Shown here: in pieces, positions 6,907 through 14,614 of the stretch | Position numbering within the stretch: the first letter of the stretch is position 1 | Layout of the letters: every line of letters starts with the position of its first letter | Source: an uncultured beta proteobacterium | GTDB lineage: Bacteria; Pseudomonadota; Gammaproteobacteria; Burkholderiales; Burkholderiaceae | Length of the DNA stretch: 18,828 nt | Assembly (NCBI GenBank): GCA_903930665.1 | Contig: CAIYZI010000173.1 | Coordinates: 1-18,828, forward strand | Direction of reading: 5' to 3' | Translations under genes and position numbers: made by a program | The notes under the pieces: generated by a model | What the model saw: the letters and a program-made list of their open reading frames with translations, nothing else | Databases searched by the model: none | Told to the model about the DNA's origin: nothing

Positions 6907-8138
6907 AAACCATCTTTCAGGCGCTTGATTTTGCCAATCAAGAATTAGAAAAATTAGATGCACAGTTACTCAAACGCAAACTGCGCGTCACGGAATCACC
7001 TTGTGATATCTCGGCCAAGGTAGGCGAAAGAAGACTAAAAGCATTTTGCAGTAATGATTATTTGGGTTTAGCCAATCATCCACTCCTATTACGCGCACTA
7101 GCAGATGGCGCCAATCAGTATGGGGTTGGAAGTGGTGCTTCTCACTTAATCAGTGGGCATCATATTGCACATGATTTGTTAGAGAAAAAACTTGCTTCGT
7201 TTCAAGGTACGCATATCCCTGATGCAAGAGCTTTATTTTTTAGCACTGGTTACCTTGCGAATATTGCTGCACTGACGGGTCTGGCTAAACTAGCGGACTT
7301 TGGCAAAGCCAGCATCTATTCCGCCAAATTAAATCACGCATCCATTATTGATGGCGTACGCTTGGCCAGTACACAAACGCGTGCCACAGTTCATCTTTTT
7401 GACCATGCTGATTTAGATACTCTTCAAAAGAAAATTAGTAGCGACTCTGCGCCTCTCAAAATCATTGTGGTGGATGGCGTTTTTAGCATGGATGGTGATC
7501 TAGCACCAGTAAAGGCACTGCTAGATATTGCCAATACTTATGATGCACTTCTTATGGTCGATGATGCTCATGGATTTGGAGTGTTAGGCGAGAATGGTCA
7601 CGGGCTTTTGGAGTTATTGAATATTGCCTCAGACCGAATCATTTACATTGGCACCCTTGGAAAAGCAGCCGGTGTAAGTGGCGCCTTTATTTGTGCACAA
7701 GAACCATTTATAGAATGGTTAATTCAAAAAGGTCGCCCTTATATCTATAGCACTGCAACGCCACCTGCTATCGCACACACCGTACTCAAAAGTCTCGAGA
7801 TCATCGAAAGCGAAGAAGGCAAAACGAGACGTGAGCAACTCAAAAAGCTTATTAATATTTGGCAAGAGGAAATGGTCTTTTCCACATGGGAAAAAATCTC
7901 TTCACCAACCCCAATTCAACCCATTGTATTGGGTAGTAATGCGAACGCATTATTAGCCTCCAAACTATTGGATGAGGCAGGATACTGGATTCCAGCAATC
8001 AGACCACCTACTGTCCCAGTAGGAAGCTCACGTTTACGGGTCACATTTTCTGCGAACCACAGTGTTGGTGATTTGCGAATACTCATCAAAACGCTGCAAA
8101 CTATTGAGCAACAAGTTATTGCAGAAGCGGCCGTTTGA
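6903..8138 (+). CDS. bioF: 8-amino-7-oxononanoate synthase BioF
   Basis: PLP-dependent alpha-oxoamine synthase that condenses pimeloyl-ACP (or CoA) with L-alanine to form KAPA. At 411 residues it is a little longer than E. coli BioF (384). Motifs are FCSNDYLGLA (48-57), GSGASHLISGHH (76-87), the stacking His144 in LNHASIIDG, VDDAHGFGVLG (219-229) and the Schiff-base Lys254 in GTLGKAAGVSG. The C-terminal PPTVPVGSSRLRVTFSA is the standard small-domain signature. Its start overlaps the bioA stop, so it is translationally coupled, and it ends two bases before the bioD ATG. Confidence 0.96.
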   Translation: MKTIFQALDFANQELEKLDAQLLKRKLRVTESPCDISAKVGERRLKAFCSNDYLGLANHPLLLRALADGANQYGVGSGASHLISGHHIAHDLLEKKLASFQGTHIPDARALFFSTGYLANIAALTGLAKLADFGKASIYSAKLNHASIIDGVRLASTQTRATVHLFDHADLDTLQKKISSDSAPLKIIVVDGVFSMDGDLAPVKALLDIANTYDALLMVDDAHGFGVLGENGHGLLELLNIASDRIIYIGTLGKAAGVSGAFICAQEPFIEWLIQKGRPYIYSTATPPAIAHTVLKSLEIIESEEGKTRREQLKKLINIWQEEMVFSTWEKISSPTPIQPIVLGSNANALLASKLLDEAGYWIPAIRPPTVPVGSSRLRVTFSANHSVGDLRILIKTLQTIEQQVIAEAAV

Positions 8139-8140
8139 TA

Positions 8141-8848
8141 ATGTCTAAAGGATTTTTCATCACAGGTACTGATACTGAAGTGGGCAAGACTTTAGTTAGC
8201 GGTGCTGTGATTCTAAAACTCAGAGAGCTTGGAATTAATGCTGTTGGCTTTAAGCCCGTGGTTGCCGGCACCTATCTGAATGACGACAGCAGACTACTGA
8301 ATGAGGATCTTGAAACTCTTCGACTCGCATCAAATCTAGCGCCAGATCAGCTAAACCTATGTCCTTATGTTTTAGATAAACCTGCCGCGCCGCATCTTGC
8401 CGGAAAAGATCAAGGGATTGAGTTAAAAAGTATCGTGATCATGAAGGCTTTTGAGAATATTCAATCTCAATATGAGCAAGTCGTCGTTGAAGGCGCTGGA
8501 GGATTTTTGGTTCCATTAAATGACGATGAGGACTTAGGCGATATTGCTCAAGCCTTAAATTTACCGGTCATTCTGGTGGTTGGTATGAGACTGGGCTGTA
8601 TTAATCACGCCTTATTAACCCTTGAATCCATCAGGTCTCGCAATCTCACCATCGCCGGATGGATAGGGAATGCGCTTTCAAGCGAAATGCCATTCTTGCA
8701 AGAGAATTTAGAAACTATCAAAAATAGAGTTTCCGCGCCATTCTTAGGGCTTATTCCCACTTTGCCAAAAGAATTGCGAAAACTCGATCAGGCCCCATAT
8801 TCAATTGATGCGCTTACTTTTGCTGCGCAGCACATCAACCTTCCCTAG
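8141..8848 (+). CDS. bioD: ATP-dependent dethiobiotin synthetase BioD
   Basis: Cytoplasmic ligase that closes the ureido ring of DAPA with CO2 and ATP to give dethiobiotin. I place the start at the ATG at 8141 (235 residues), because MSKGFFITGTDTEVGKT aligns with the normal BioD N-terminus. The frame stays open to a TTG at 8135 inside bioF, which is less likely. The P-loop GTDTEVGKT spans residues 9-17. FKPVVAG follows about 20 residues later, and VVEGAGGFLVP supplies the second nucleotide/substrate loop. It is the last of the bioAFD run. bioC is not next to it, so pimeloyl-ACP entry must be encoded elsewhere. Confidence 0.95.
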   Translation: MSKGFFITGTDTEVGKTLVSGAVILKLRELGINAVGFKPVVAGTYLNDDSRLLNEDLETLRLASNLAPDQLNLCPYVLDKPAAPHLAGKDQGIELKSIVIMKAFENIQSQYEQVVVEGAGGFLVPLNDDEDLGDIAQALNLPVILVVGMRLGCINHALLTLESIRSRNLTIAGWIGNALSSEMPFLQENLETIKNRVSAPFLGLIPTLPKELRKLDQAPYSIDALTFAAQHINLP

Positions 8849-8889
8849 TAATTACTACCATTAATATCAGTTTGGGCTAAGATGAAGGC

Positions 8890-10092
8890 ATGCGTTTACT
8901 ACCCGAGATCGTCGATTCCGCACAAGCCATTCAAGAAATACGGCGCAATATTCATGCTCATCCAGAATTGCGCTTTGAAGAAAACCGTACAGCCGATTTA
9001 GTTGCTCAAGCTCTCTCTAGTTGGGGTATTACGGTTTTTAGGGGAATGGGTAAGACAGGTGTTGTAGGTCGCCTAGAAGGGGATCTGGGGCCTGGAAAAA
9101 TGATTGGCTTGCGTGCTGATATGGATGCACTGCCACTTCAAGAGCACAATAATTTTGCGCACAGCTCGCGCTACGCTGGAAAAATGCATGCTTGTGGACA
9201 TGATGGTCACACAGCCATGTTGTTAGGGGCCGCACAATATTTATCAAATCATCGGGACTTTAAGGGTACCGTTATTTTCATTTTTCAGCCAGCCGAAGAA
9301 GGAGGTGCTGGTGCGCAAGAAATGATAAACGATGGCCTTTTTCAGGAATTCCCCTGTGATGCGGTGTTTGGCTTACACAACTGGCCCGGGCTTGCCGAGG
9401 GACATTTTGGCGTTATTAGTGGTCCCATGATGGCCTCTAGCAACACCTTTGAAATCACAATTAAAGGCAAAGGTGGTCATGCAGCCCTACCGCACAACAG
9501 TGCAGATCCGGTTATCGCAGGCGCACAAGTTGTTCTCGCCTTACAAAGCATCATTACCCGCAACAAGCGCCCTGTTGATGCAGCAGTGCTATCCGTTACG
9601 CAATTTCATGCTGGTGAGACGAGCAATGTCATTCCTGATAGCGCCTCCATTGGTGGGACAGTACGCACTTTCACGATTGAAGTTCTCGATTTGATTGAAC
9701 TGCGCTTAAGAGAGATAGCGCACAGTGTTGCAAGCGCATTTGACTGCCAAGCAGAAATTACTTTTTCGCGTAACTATCCACCACTCATCAATCATGCAAA
9801 TGAAGTCCGCTTTGCCACAGAAGTGATGGAAGATTTAGTGGGAAAGAACAATGTCAGTACCTCAATTGATCCAACAATGGGTGCTGAAGATTTTGCCTTC
9901 ATGTTGCTTGAGAAACCGGGTTGCTATGTCTTTCTAGGAAATGGGGATGGCGATCATCGCTCAGTAGGCCATGGAATGGGTCCATGTCACTTACACAACT
10001 CTTCTTATGATTTTAATGATGGCTTAATTCCAGTGGGGGTAAGTTACTGGGTAAACCTAGCCCAACGGTTTTTGGGCAATACCCCCGCTTAA
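8890..10092 (+). CDS. M20D-family amidohydrolase (hippurate/N-acyl-amino-acid hydrolase type)
   Basis: Metal-dependent hydrolase of the M20 peptidase family, predicted to cleave an N-acyl or aminoacyl amide in the cytoplasm. The exact substrate cannot be told. The 400 residues show RADMDALP (75-82), the metal-site CGHDGH with C102 and H104, QPAEEGGAGA with E136/E137 (catalytic base and ligand), H163 in LHNWPG and H369 in HLHNSSYDF. The lid domain lies around 185-300 with the conserved KGKGGHAALPH. There is no signal peptide. AAGATGAAGG just before the ATG can act as Shine-Dalgarno. It begins 41 bases after bioD in the same direction and could be on the bio transcript. Relatives are annotated HipO, AbgB or IAA-amino-acid hydrolase, none of which I can pick. 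Confidence 0.9.
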   Translation: MRLLPEIVDSAQAIQEIRRNIHAHPELRFEENRTADLVAQALSSWGITVFRGMGKTGVVGRLEGDLGPGKMIGLRADMDALPLQEHNNFAHSSRYAGKMHACGHDGHTAMLLGAAQYLSNHRDFKGTVIFIFQPAEEGGAGAQEMINDGLFQEFPCDAVFGLHNWPGLAEGHFGVISGPMMASSNTFEITIKGKGGHAALPHNSADPVIAGAQVVLALQSIITRNKRPVDAAVLSVTQFHAGETSNVIPDSASIGGTVRTFTIEVLDLIELRLREIAHSVASAFDCQAEITFSRNYPPLINHANEVRFATEVMEDLVGKNNVSTSIDPTMGAEDFAFMLLEKPGCYVFLGNGDGDHRSVGHGMGPCHLHNSSYDFNDGLIPVGVSYWVNLAQRFLGNTPA

Positions 10093-10110
10093 AATGAAAT
10101 GTCAGCGGAA

Positions 10111-11247
10111 TTAACGGGGAAGTAAAAGCCACATTCTGCCGCTTTGTTTCATCCGTCCAGCCATCTCCCCAGCCGCCTCATCAGAACCCCAATAGTAGTC
10201 AGCCCTTACACCGCCAACGATGGCTTTACCCGTGTCTTGAGCCATCACCAATTTTTGCAAGGGCTGGCTACTCAAGGGCTTGGTCGTTGCAAGAAATACT
10301 GGCGCGCCCAAAGGTAATGCTTGCAAATCAACGGCAATACTGCGACCAGCTGTCAGTGGCACCCCAAGAGCGCCATTTGGCCCAAGCTCTGCACTGACAT
10401 TACCCGGCAACTCTTTAAAAAAGACAAAACGTGGGTTGGCGTTGAGCATTTCATTTGTACGATCGGGATTGCGTTTTGCCCATGCAGAGATACCTTGCAT
10501 CGTAGCTTCACTACGCGAGATTTCCTTGCGATCTAAAAGCCATTGAGCAAAAGACTTAAATGGTTGATCATTTGTTCCCGCAAAACCAAGCCGCATTACC
10601 CGGCCATCTTCAAGACGAATTTTTCCGGATCCTTGTACTTGCATAAAAGCAGCTGCCACCGGATCTTGAACCCAGGCGATCTCAGAACCCTGTAGCACTC
10701 CTGAACTCATCAATTGTGCGCGAGTTGGAGCAGGATTAGGCTTGGAACCCCTCCAAGCGCTAGGGTAACCATACAAAGGAACCGTATACGCTGACGAACG
10801 GGTTAACGAACCATTCATCACCGGTTCGTAATAGCCCGTAATTAGACCCGTATCACTACCAGAGCTATTGCGAATCTCATAGACTTGAAAATTGCCCTCA
10901 AAGTAGCGTCGTATGGCCTGATTATTTCCTGCGGAGACGCCATTGGCCTGTGCGCAGGCTGACCTCCAATTTAGATCGCCACTACGTTTACGCAAAGCAT
11001 CACAGCTCTTTAGCCATGCTGGCCATGCTTGGGTTAAGTCATCATCCTGCCAACCCGGCAGGTTTTGCCACGAGACTGCGCTAAAGCTGGCAATGGAAGA
11101 GCTATATGTGCCAGCCGCTCCGCTACCAGACCGATATGAAGAGCTACGGGTGGGAGGAGTAGAACACCCCACAATTAAGCCGCCCACAATCAGCAGGAAT
11201 ACACTTGCTACAGCAGTACGCCGAGAAGCTTTACAACTTACTACCAT
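10111..11247 (-). CDS. mltA: Membrane-bound lytic murein transglycosylase A (lipoprotein)
   Basis: Outer-membrane lipoprotein that cleaves peptidoglycan glycan strands to 1,6-anhydromuropeptides. From the ATG at 11247 the protein is 378 residues. It has a basic N-region (KASRR), a hydrophobic core and the lipobox IVGC with Cys28, then a Ser/Gly-rich linker. The MltA barrel shows LITGYYEP, FMQVQGSGKIRLEDG and NPRFVFFKE. The C-terminal 3D domain has MAQDTGKAIVGGVRADYYWG, whose Asp residues include the likely catalytic acid. An ATG at 11265 and a TTG at 11274 are also in frame. I prefer 11247 because it gives a normal signal-peptide length. The gene converges on the M20 hydrolase with an 18-base gap. 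Confidence 0.93.
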   Translation of the reverse strand: MVVSCKASRRTAVASVFLLIVGGLIVGCSTPPTRSSSYRSGSGAAGTYSSSIASFSAVSWQNLPGWQDDDLTQAWPAWLKSCDALRKRSGDLNWRSACAQANGVSAGNNQAIRRYFEGNFQVYEIRNSSGSDTGLITGYYEPVMNGSLTRSSAYTVPLYGYPSAWRGSKPNPAPTRAQLMSSGVLQGSEIAWVQDPVAAAFMQVQGSGKIRLEDGRVMRLGFAGTNDQPFKSFAQWLLDRKEISRSEATMQGISAWAKRNPDRTNEMLNANPRFVFFKELPGNVSAELGPNGALGVPLTAGRSIAVDLQALPLGAPVFLATTKPLSSQPLQKLVMAQDTGKAIVGGVRADYYWGSDEAAGEMAGRMKQSGRMWLLLPR

Positions 11248-11263
11248 TTTGAAGTTAGAAATC

Positions 11264-11377
11264 ATGATTGCCAATTTACTTGATGAATACCCAATGTTGC
11301 TTTTTGTGATGGAGGCAGGTCTCGCACTAGCCCTTTTACTATTTATCGTGCTTTGGACCGGAAAAGGTAAAAAATAG
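11264..11377 (+). CDS. Predicted 37-aa single-span membrane protein
   Basis: I do not recognise this as a named family. The ORF starts with MIANLLDEYP, has one continuous hydrophobic helix (about residues 11-32, rich in Leu, Ala, Val, Phe, Ile) and ends with WTGKGKK, a positive C-terminal tail that suggests N-out/C-in by the positive-inside rule. Its ATG forms a CATG palindrome with the alternative mltA ATG at 11265, so the two would start back to back. The hydrophobic-plus-basic layout lies entirely outside mltA's likely coding region, so it is not explained as an antisense shadow. The Shine-Dalgarno is weak (GAAG). It ends 15 bases before the apaG stop. Its context with mltA suggests an envelope role, which is only inference. 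Confidence 0.55.
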   Translation: MIANLLDEYPMLLFVMEAGLALALLLFIVLWTGKGKK

Positions 11378-11392
11378 GGTTAAATCGAGTGC

Positions 11393-11767
11393 TTAATGCA
11401 AAGTTCTAGGCATCACTAGAGCGAACTCAGGAATTAGGACCTGGAAGAACTGAGCATCTTCAGTCACACAAAAGTACTCTCCTCGCATAGTCCCTGCAGG
11501 AGTGGGTAGAGTTGCCCAACTGGTGTACTCAAAATGCTCGCCCGAGCGTAATAGGGGTTGTTGGCCAACTACCCCCAATCCACGCACTTCTTGGACATTG
11601 TTATCACCATCAGTAATAAACCAGTGCCGAGCGATCAGCTGGACGCTAGCTGCACCTGTATTACGAATGGTCACTGTATAAGCGAAGGCAAATTGGCGGT
11701 TATCAGGCTCAGATTCCTCTGGCAAATACTGGGCTCGGACCGTAATACTGATTTCATGGGCGTTCAT
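11393..11767 (-). CDS. apaG: ApaG domain protein (Co2+/Mg2+ efflux-associated protein ApaG)
   Basis: Small immunoglobulin-like (ApaG/DUF525) fold protein, linked to cobalt resistance in enterobacteria. Its molecular role is not settled. With the ATG at 11767 it has 124 residues, the usual bacterial length. Diagnostic segments are FAYTVTIRNTG, ARHWFITDGD, VVGQQPLLRSGEHFEYTSW and TPAGTMRGEYF. An in-frame ATG at 11785 would add six residues (MEQNSC). I prefer the shorter form because its N-terminus (MNAHEISITVRAQYLPEES) resembles other betaproteobacterial ApaGs, and GGAG lies 12 bases upstream, though that spacing is long. It is divergent from rpe across about 49 bases and convergent with the small membrane ORF. 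Confidence 0.92.
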   Translation of the reverse strand: MNAHEISITVRAQYLPEESEPDNRQFAFAYTVTIRNTGAASVQLIARHWFITDGDNNVQEVRGLGVVGQQPLLRSGEHFEYTSWATLPTPAGTMRGEYFCVTEDAQFFQVLIPEFALVMPRTLH

Positions 11768-11816
11768 GCAAGAATTCTGCTCCATCCAAGAGTCAACTGC
11801 AAGCTAGAATCTAGGG

Positions 11817-12542
11817 ATGGATAGTCAAAACTTGCCCTCAAATACGCAGTTTGTTATTGCCCCCTCGATTTTGTCTGCCGACTTTGCCTGCCTAGGCAAA
11901 GAGGTAAAAGACGTTTTGGTGGCTGGCGCCGACTGGATTCACTTTGATGTGATGGATAACCATTACGTCCCCAACCTCACCATCGGTCCCTTGGTTTGTG
12001 AGGCTATTCGTCCTTATGCACTGAAAAATGACAAGCCAGCGGTGATTGATGTCCATCTTATGGTTGAGCCAGTGGATCGCATCATTCCGGATTTTGCTAA
12101 AGCGGGTGCAAATTTGATTAGCTTTCACCCAGAAGCGAGTCCTCACGTCAATCGCACCCTCAATCTCATTCGTGACCAAGGTTGTCAGGCGGGTATTGTC
12201 CTTAATCCAGCCACCCCGCTTCATTACCTCGATCACACTTTGGAATTAGTCGATCTTGTCTTGCTGATGTCTGTAAACCCGGGCTTTGGTGGTCAATCCT
12301 TTATTCCGAGTACTTTGCATAAAATTGCTCAAGTGCGTGCACGCTTAGATCAGTACAAAGCAGAAACCGGTAAACATATCCGTCTTGAGGTCGATGGAGG
12401 CATCAAAGTCGACAATATTGGTGCAGTCGCTAAAGCTGGTGCAGACACCTTTGTTGCTGGTTCCGCTATTTTTGGCAAAAATGATTACAAGCATGTCATT
12501 CAAGCCATGCGTGATGAATTAGGAAAGCTAGGAAACGCCTAA
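11817..12542 (+). CDS. rpe: Ribulose-phosphate 3-epimerase
   Basis: Metal-dependent TIM-barrel enzyme that interconverts ribulose 5-phosphate and xylulose 5-phosphate in the pentose phosphate pathway. The 241 residues show APSILSADF (15-23), HFDVMDNHYVPNLTIGP (42-58) with ligands H42 and catalytic D44, DVHLMVEP (78-85) with H80, MSVNPGFGGQSFI (151-163) and EVDGGIK (191-197) with D193. AGGG directly abuts the ATG, so the ribosome site is poorly spaced. Its TAA overlaps the trpE ATG by one base (TAATG), which couples it to the trp genes. In many relatives a gph phosphatase sits between rpe and trpE; it is absent here. Confidence 0.97.
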   Translation: MDSQNLPSNTQFVIAPSILSADFACLGKEVKDVLVAGADWIHFDVMDNHYVPNLTIGPLVCEAIRPYALKNDKPAVIDVHLMVEPVDRIIPDFAKAGANLISFHPEASPHVNRTLNLIRDQGCQAGIVLNPATPLHYLDHTLELVDLVLLMSVNPGFGGQSFIPSTLHKIAQVRARLDQYKAETGKHIRLEVDGGIKVDNIGAVAKAGADTFVAGSAIFGKNDYKHVIQAMRDELGKLGNA

Positions 12543-14047
12543 TGCAACGCGATGAATTTAATACCTTAGCCAAGCAAGGCTTTAACCGCATTCCATTGGT
12601 GAAAGAGGTATTGGCAGACTTAGAAACGCCTCTATCTCTTTACATCAAATTAACGCAAGCTTTTGGCAAAACCAATACCTACCTACTGGAGTCAGTTTTA
12701 GGTGGAGAGCGTTTTGGGCGTTTCTCCTTTATTGGTTTACCAGCAAAAACGCTTTTGAGAACCGTTGGAACACCGGCAGCACCACTCACTGAAGTTATCA
12801 CCGACGGAAAAGTGGTTGAAACCAATCGCGATAATCCATTAGATTTTGTGGACGCTTATTTCAAGCGCTTCAAGGTTGCATTACAAGCAGGCCTACCCCG
12901 TTTTTGCGGAGGTTTAGCTGGTTATTTTGGTTACGATACTGTTCGCTATATTGAATCTCGCTTAGCGCAACATAGCCTCCCAGATGAACTGGGTGTCCCA
13001 GATATTCAACTGATGTTAACGGAAGAGTTGGCTGTAATCGATAACGTTGCTGGACGCATCTATTTAATTGTTTATGCTGATCCAAGCCAAGAGAATAGCT
13101 TTGAAAAAGCCCAAATTAGATTAAATGAATTATTGGCCTGCCTAAGTAAGCCAATGAGTATTCCTGCATCACACCCCAGCACAAAAACAGAGCTCATTCG
13201 CAAATTTAAGGCTGAAGATTTCGAAAGCGCTGTTCGCAAAACTAAAGATTACATTTTGGCTGGCGATTGCATGCAGGTTGTCATTGGGCAGCGCATCAGC
13301 AAACCATTTACAGATTCGCCATTGGCGCTTTATAGAGCTTTGAGATCTTTAAATCCATCGCCCTATATGTATTTTTATGATTTTGGAGATTTGCAAGTTG
13401 TCGGGTCTTCTCCAGAAATATTGGTGCGCCAAGAAAAGCGCGAGGCTGAAAAAATTGTCACAATACGACCTTTGGCGGGAACTCGTCCACGTGGCGCCAA
13501 CCCTGAAGAAGATGAGCGCTTGGCAAAAGAACTCCTTGCAGATCCTAAGGAAATCGCTGAGCACGTCATGTTGATTGATCTTGCCCGCAATGATGTCGGC
13601 AGAATTGCCAAGACAGGTTCGGTCAAGGTCACTGATTCAATGTCGATCGAGAAATATTCCCATGTACAGCACATTGTTAGCTCCGTTGAGGGCGAGCTTC
13701 TGGATAACATGAGCAATATGGATGTCTTGCGCGCTACCTTCCCCGCTGGAACACTATCTGGCGCCCCAAAAATACGGGCCATGGAAATTATTGACGAGAT
13801 GGAAATTGTGAAACGCGGTGTTTATGGTGGCGCTGTTGGTTACCTGTCTTTTTCTGGAGATATGGATGTGGCCATCGCTATTCGCACTGGTGTGATTCGT
13901 AATGGCATGCTGCATTCCCAGGCAGGCGCAGGCGTTGTCGCCGATTCCGATCCAACAGCCGAATGGAAAGAAACCGAAGCAAAAGCTCGCGCTGTATTAA
14001 TGGCTGCCGATTTAGTACAAGGAGGACTCGATGCTCCTCATGATTGA
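12542..14047 (+). CDS. trpE: Anthranilate synthase component I
   Basis: Chorismate-using subunit of anthranilate synthase, which commits chorismate to tryptophan. The 501 residues split into the N-terminal regulatory domain and the chorismate-binding domain (about 225-490). LLES (48-51) is the tryptophan feedback site. Catalytic-domain motifs include SPEILVR (290-296), IRPLAGTRPRG (308-318), LIDLARNDVGRI (344-355), FPAGTLSGAPK (400-410) and GAGVVADSDP (462-471). No leader peptide or attenuator is possible upstream, because the start overlaps rpe. Its last 17 bases overlap the start of trpG, where a strong GGAGGA site lies inside trpE. Confidence 0.97.
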   Translation: MQRDEFNTLAKQGFNRIPLVKEVLADLETPLSLYIKLTQAFGKTNTYLLESVLGGERFGRFSFIGLPAKTLLRTVGTPAAPLTEVITDGKVVETNRDNPLDFVDAYFKRFKVALQAGLPRFCGGLAGYFGYDTVRYIESRLAQHSLPDELGVPDIQLMLTEELAVIDNVAGRIYLIVYADPSQENSFEKAQIRLNELLACLSKPMSIPASHPSTKTELIRKFKAEDFESAVRKTKDYILAGDCMQVVIGQRISKPFTDSPLALYRALRSLNPSPYMYFYDFGDLQVVGSSPEILVRQEKREAEKIVTIRPLAGTRPRGANPEEDERLAKELLADPKEIAEHVMLIDLARNDVGRIAKTGSVKVTDSMSIEKYSHVQHIVSSVEGELLDNMSNMDVLRATFPAGTLSGAPKIRAMEIIDEMEIVKRGVYGGAVGYLSFSGDMDVAIAIRTGVIRNGMLHSQAGAGVVADSDPTAEWKETEAKARAVLMAADLVQGGLDAPHD

Positions 14048-14597
14048 TAACTACGATTCATTTACTTACAACTTGGTTCAGTATTTTGCCGAACTAGGGG
14101 AAGAAGTGAAAGTATTTCGTAACGATGAGATATCTGTTGAAGAAATTGCCACAATCAATCCTGCGCGGATTTGTATTTCACCAGGCCCATGTAGTCCAGC
14201 AGAAGCAGGTATTTCGGTAGAAACCATCAAGCGCTACGCGGGCAAAATTCCGATTCTAGGAGTTTGTTTGGGTCATCAGGCGATTGGAGAAGCATTTGGT
14301 GGGAACATCATTCGTGCCCAAAAAGTCATGCACGGCAAAACCGATGATATTTATCACACAGGCATTGGCGTCTTTAAAGATCTCCCCAGCCCCTTTAAAG
14401 TCACCCGCTATCACTCATTGGCTATAGAAAAAAGCTCTCTGCCCGCAGTATTAGAAGTAACTGCTACGTCCTCTGATGGAGAGATTATGGGCGTTCGCCA
14501 TCGCGAGCTGGCTGTAGAGGGGGTGCAATTTCATCCGGAGTCCATTCTCTCCGAGCATGGACATGCCTTGCTCAAGAATTTTTTACAAGCAAAATAA
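14031..14597 (+). CDS. trpG: Anthranilate synthase component II (glutamine amidotransferase)
   Basis: Class I glutamine amidotransferase that supplies ammonia to TrpE, cytoplasmic heterocomplex. The 188 residues carry the full triad: nucleophile Cys79 in GVCLGHQ, with His168 and Glu170 in FHPES. MIDNYDSFTYNLVQY at the N-terminus and ISPGPCSPAEAG (49-60) are typical of TrpG/PabA. It may also serve p-aminobenzoate synthesis, because one protein does both jobs in many bacteria. GGAGGA seven bases upstream is the best Shine-Dalgarno in the window. The 17-base overlap with trpE supports equal production of the two subunits. Confidence 0.97.
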   Translation: MLLMIDNYDSFTYNLVQYFAELGEEVKVFRNDEISVEEIATINPARICISPGPCSPAEAGISVETIKRYAGKIPILGVCLGHQAIGEAFGGNIIRAQKVMHGKTDDIYHTGIGVFKDLPSPFKVTRYHSLAIEKSSLPAVLEVTATSSDGEIMGVRHRELAVEGVQFHPESILSEHGHALLKNFLQAK

Positions 14598-14614
14598 AGA
14601 GGCAAGTCAGGGCT

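Noticed and set aside
8135..8140. TTG start for bioD (two extra residues)
   Set aside because: The ATG at 8141 gives the family-standard MSK-...-TGTDTEVGKT N-terminus.
10085..10108. CCGCT/AGCGG stem between the M20 hydrolase and mltA as a bidirectional terminator
   Set aside because: Only five base pairs with a 14-base loop overlapping a stop codon and no T-tract.
10943..11377. 144-codon plus-strand ORF antisense to mltA
   Set aside because: The first ~107 codons are the mltA antisense shadow; only the last 37 codons from the ATG at 11264 look like a protein, and these are listed separately.
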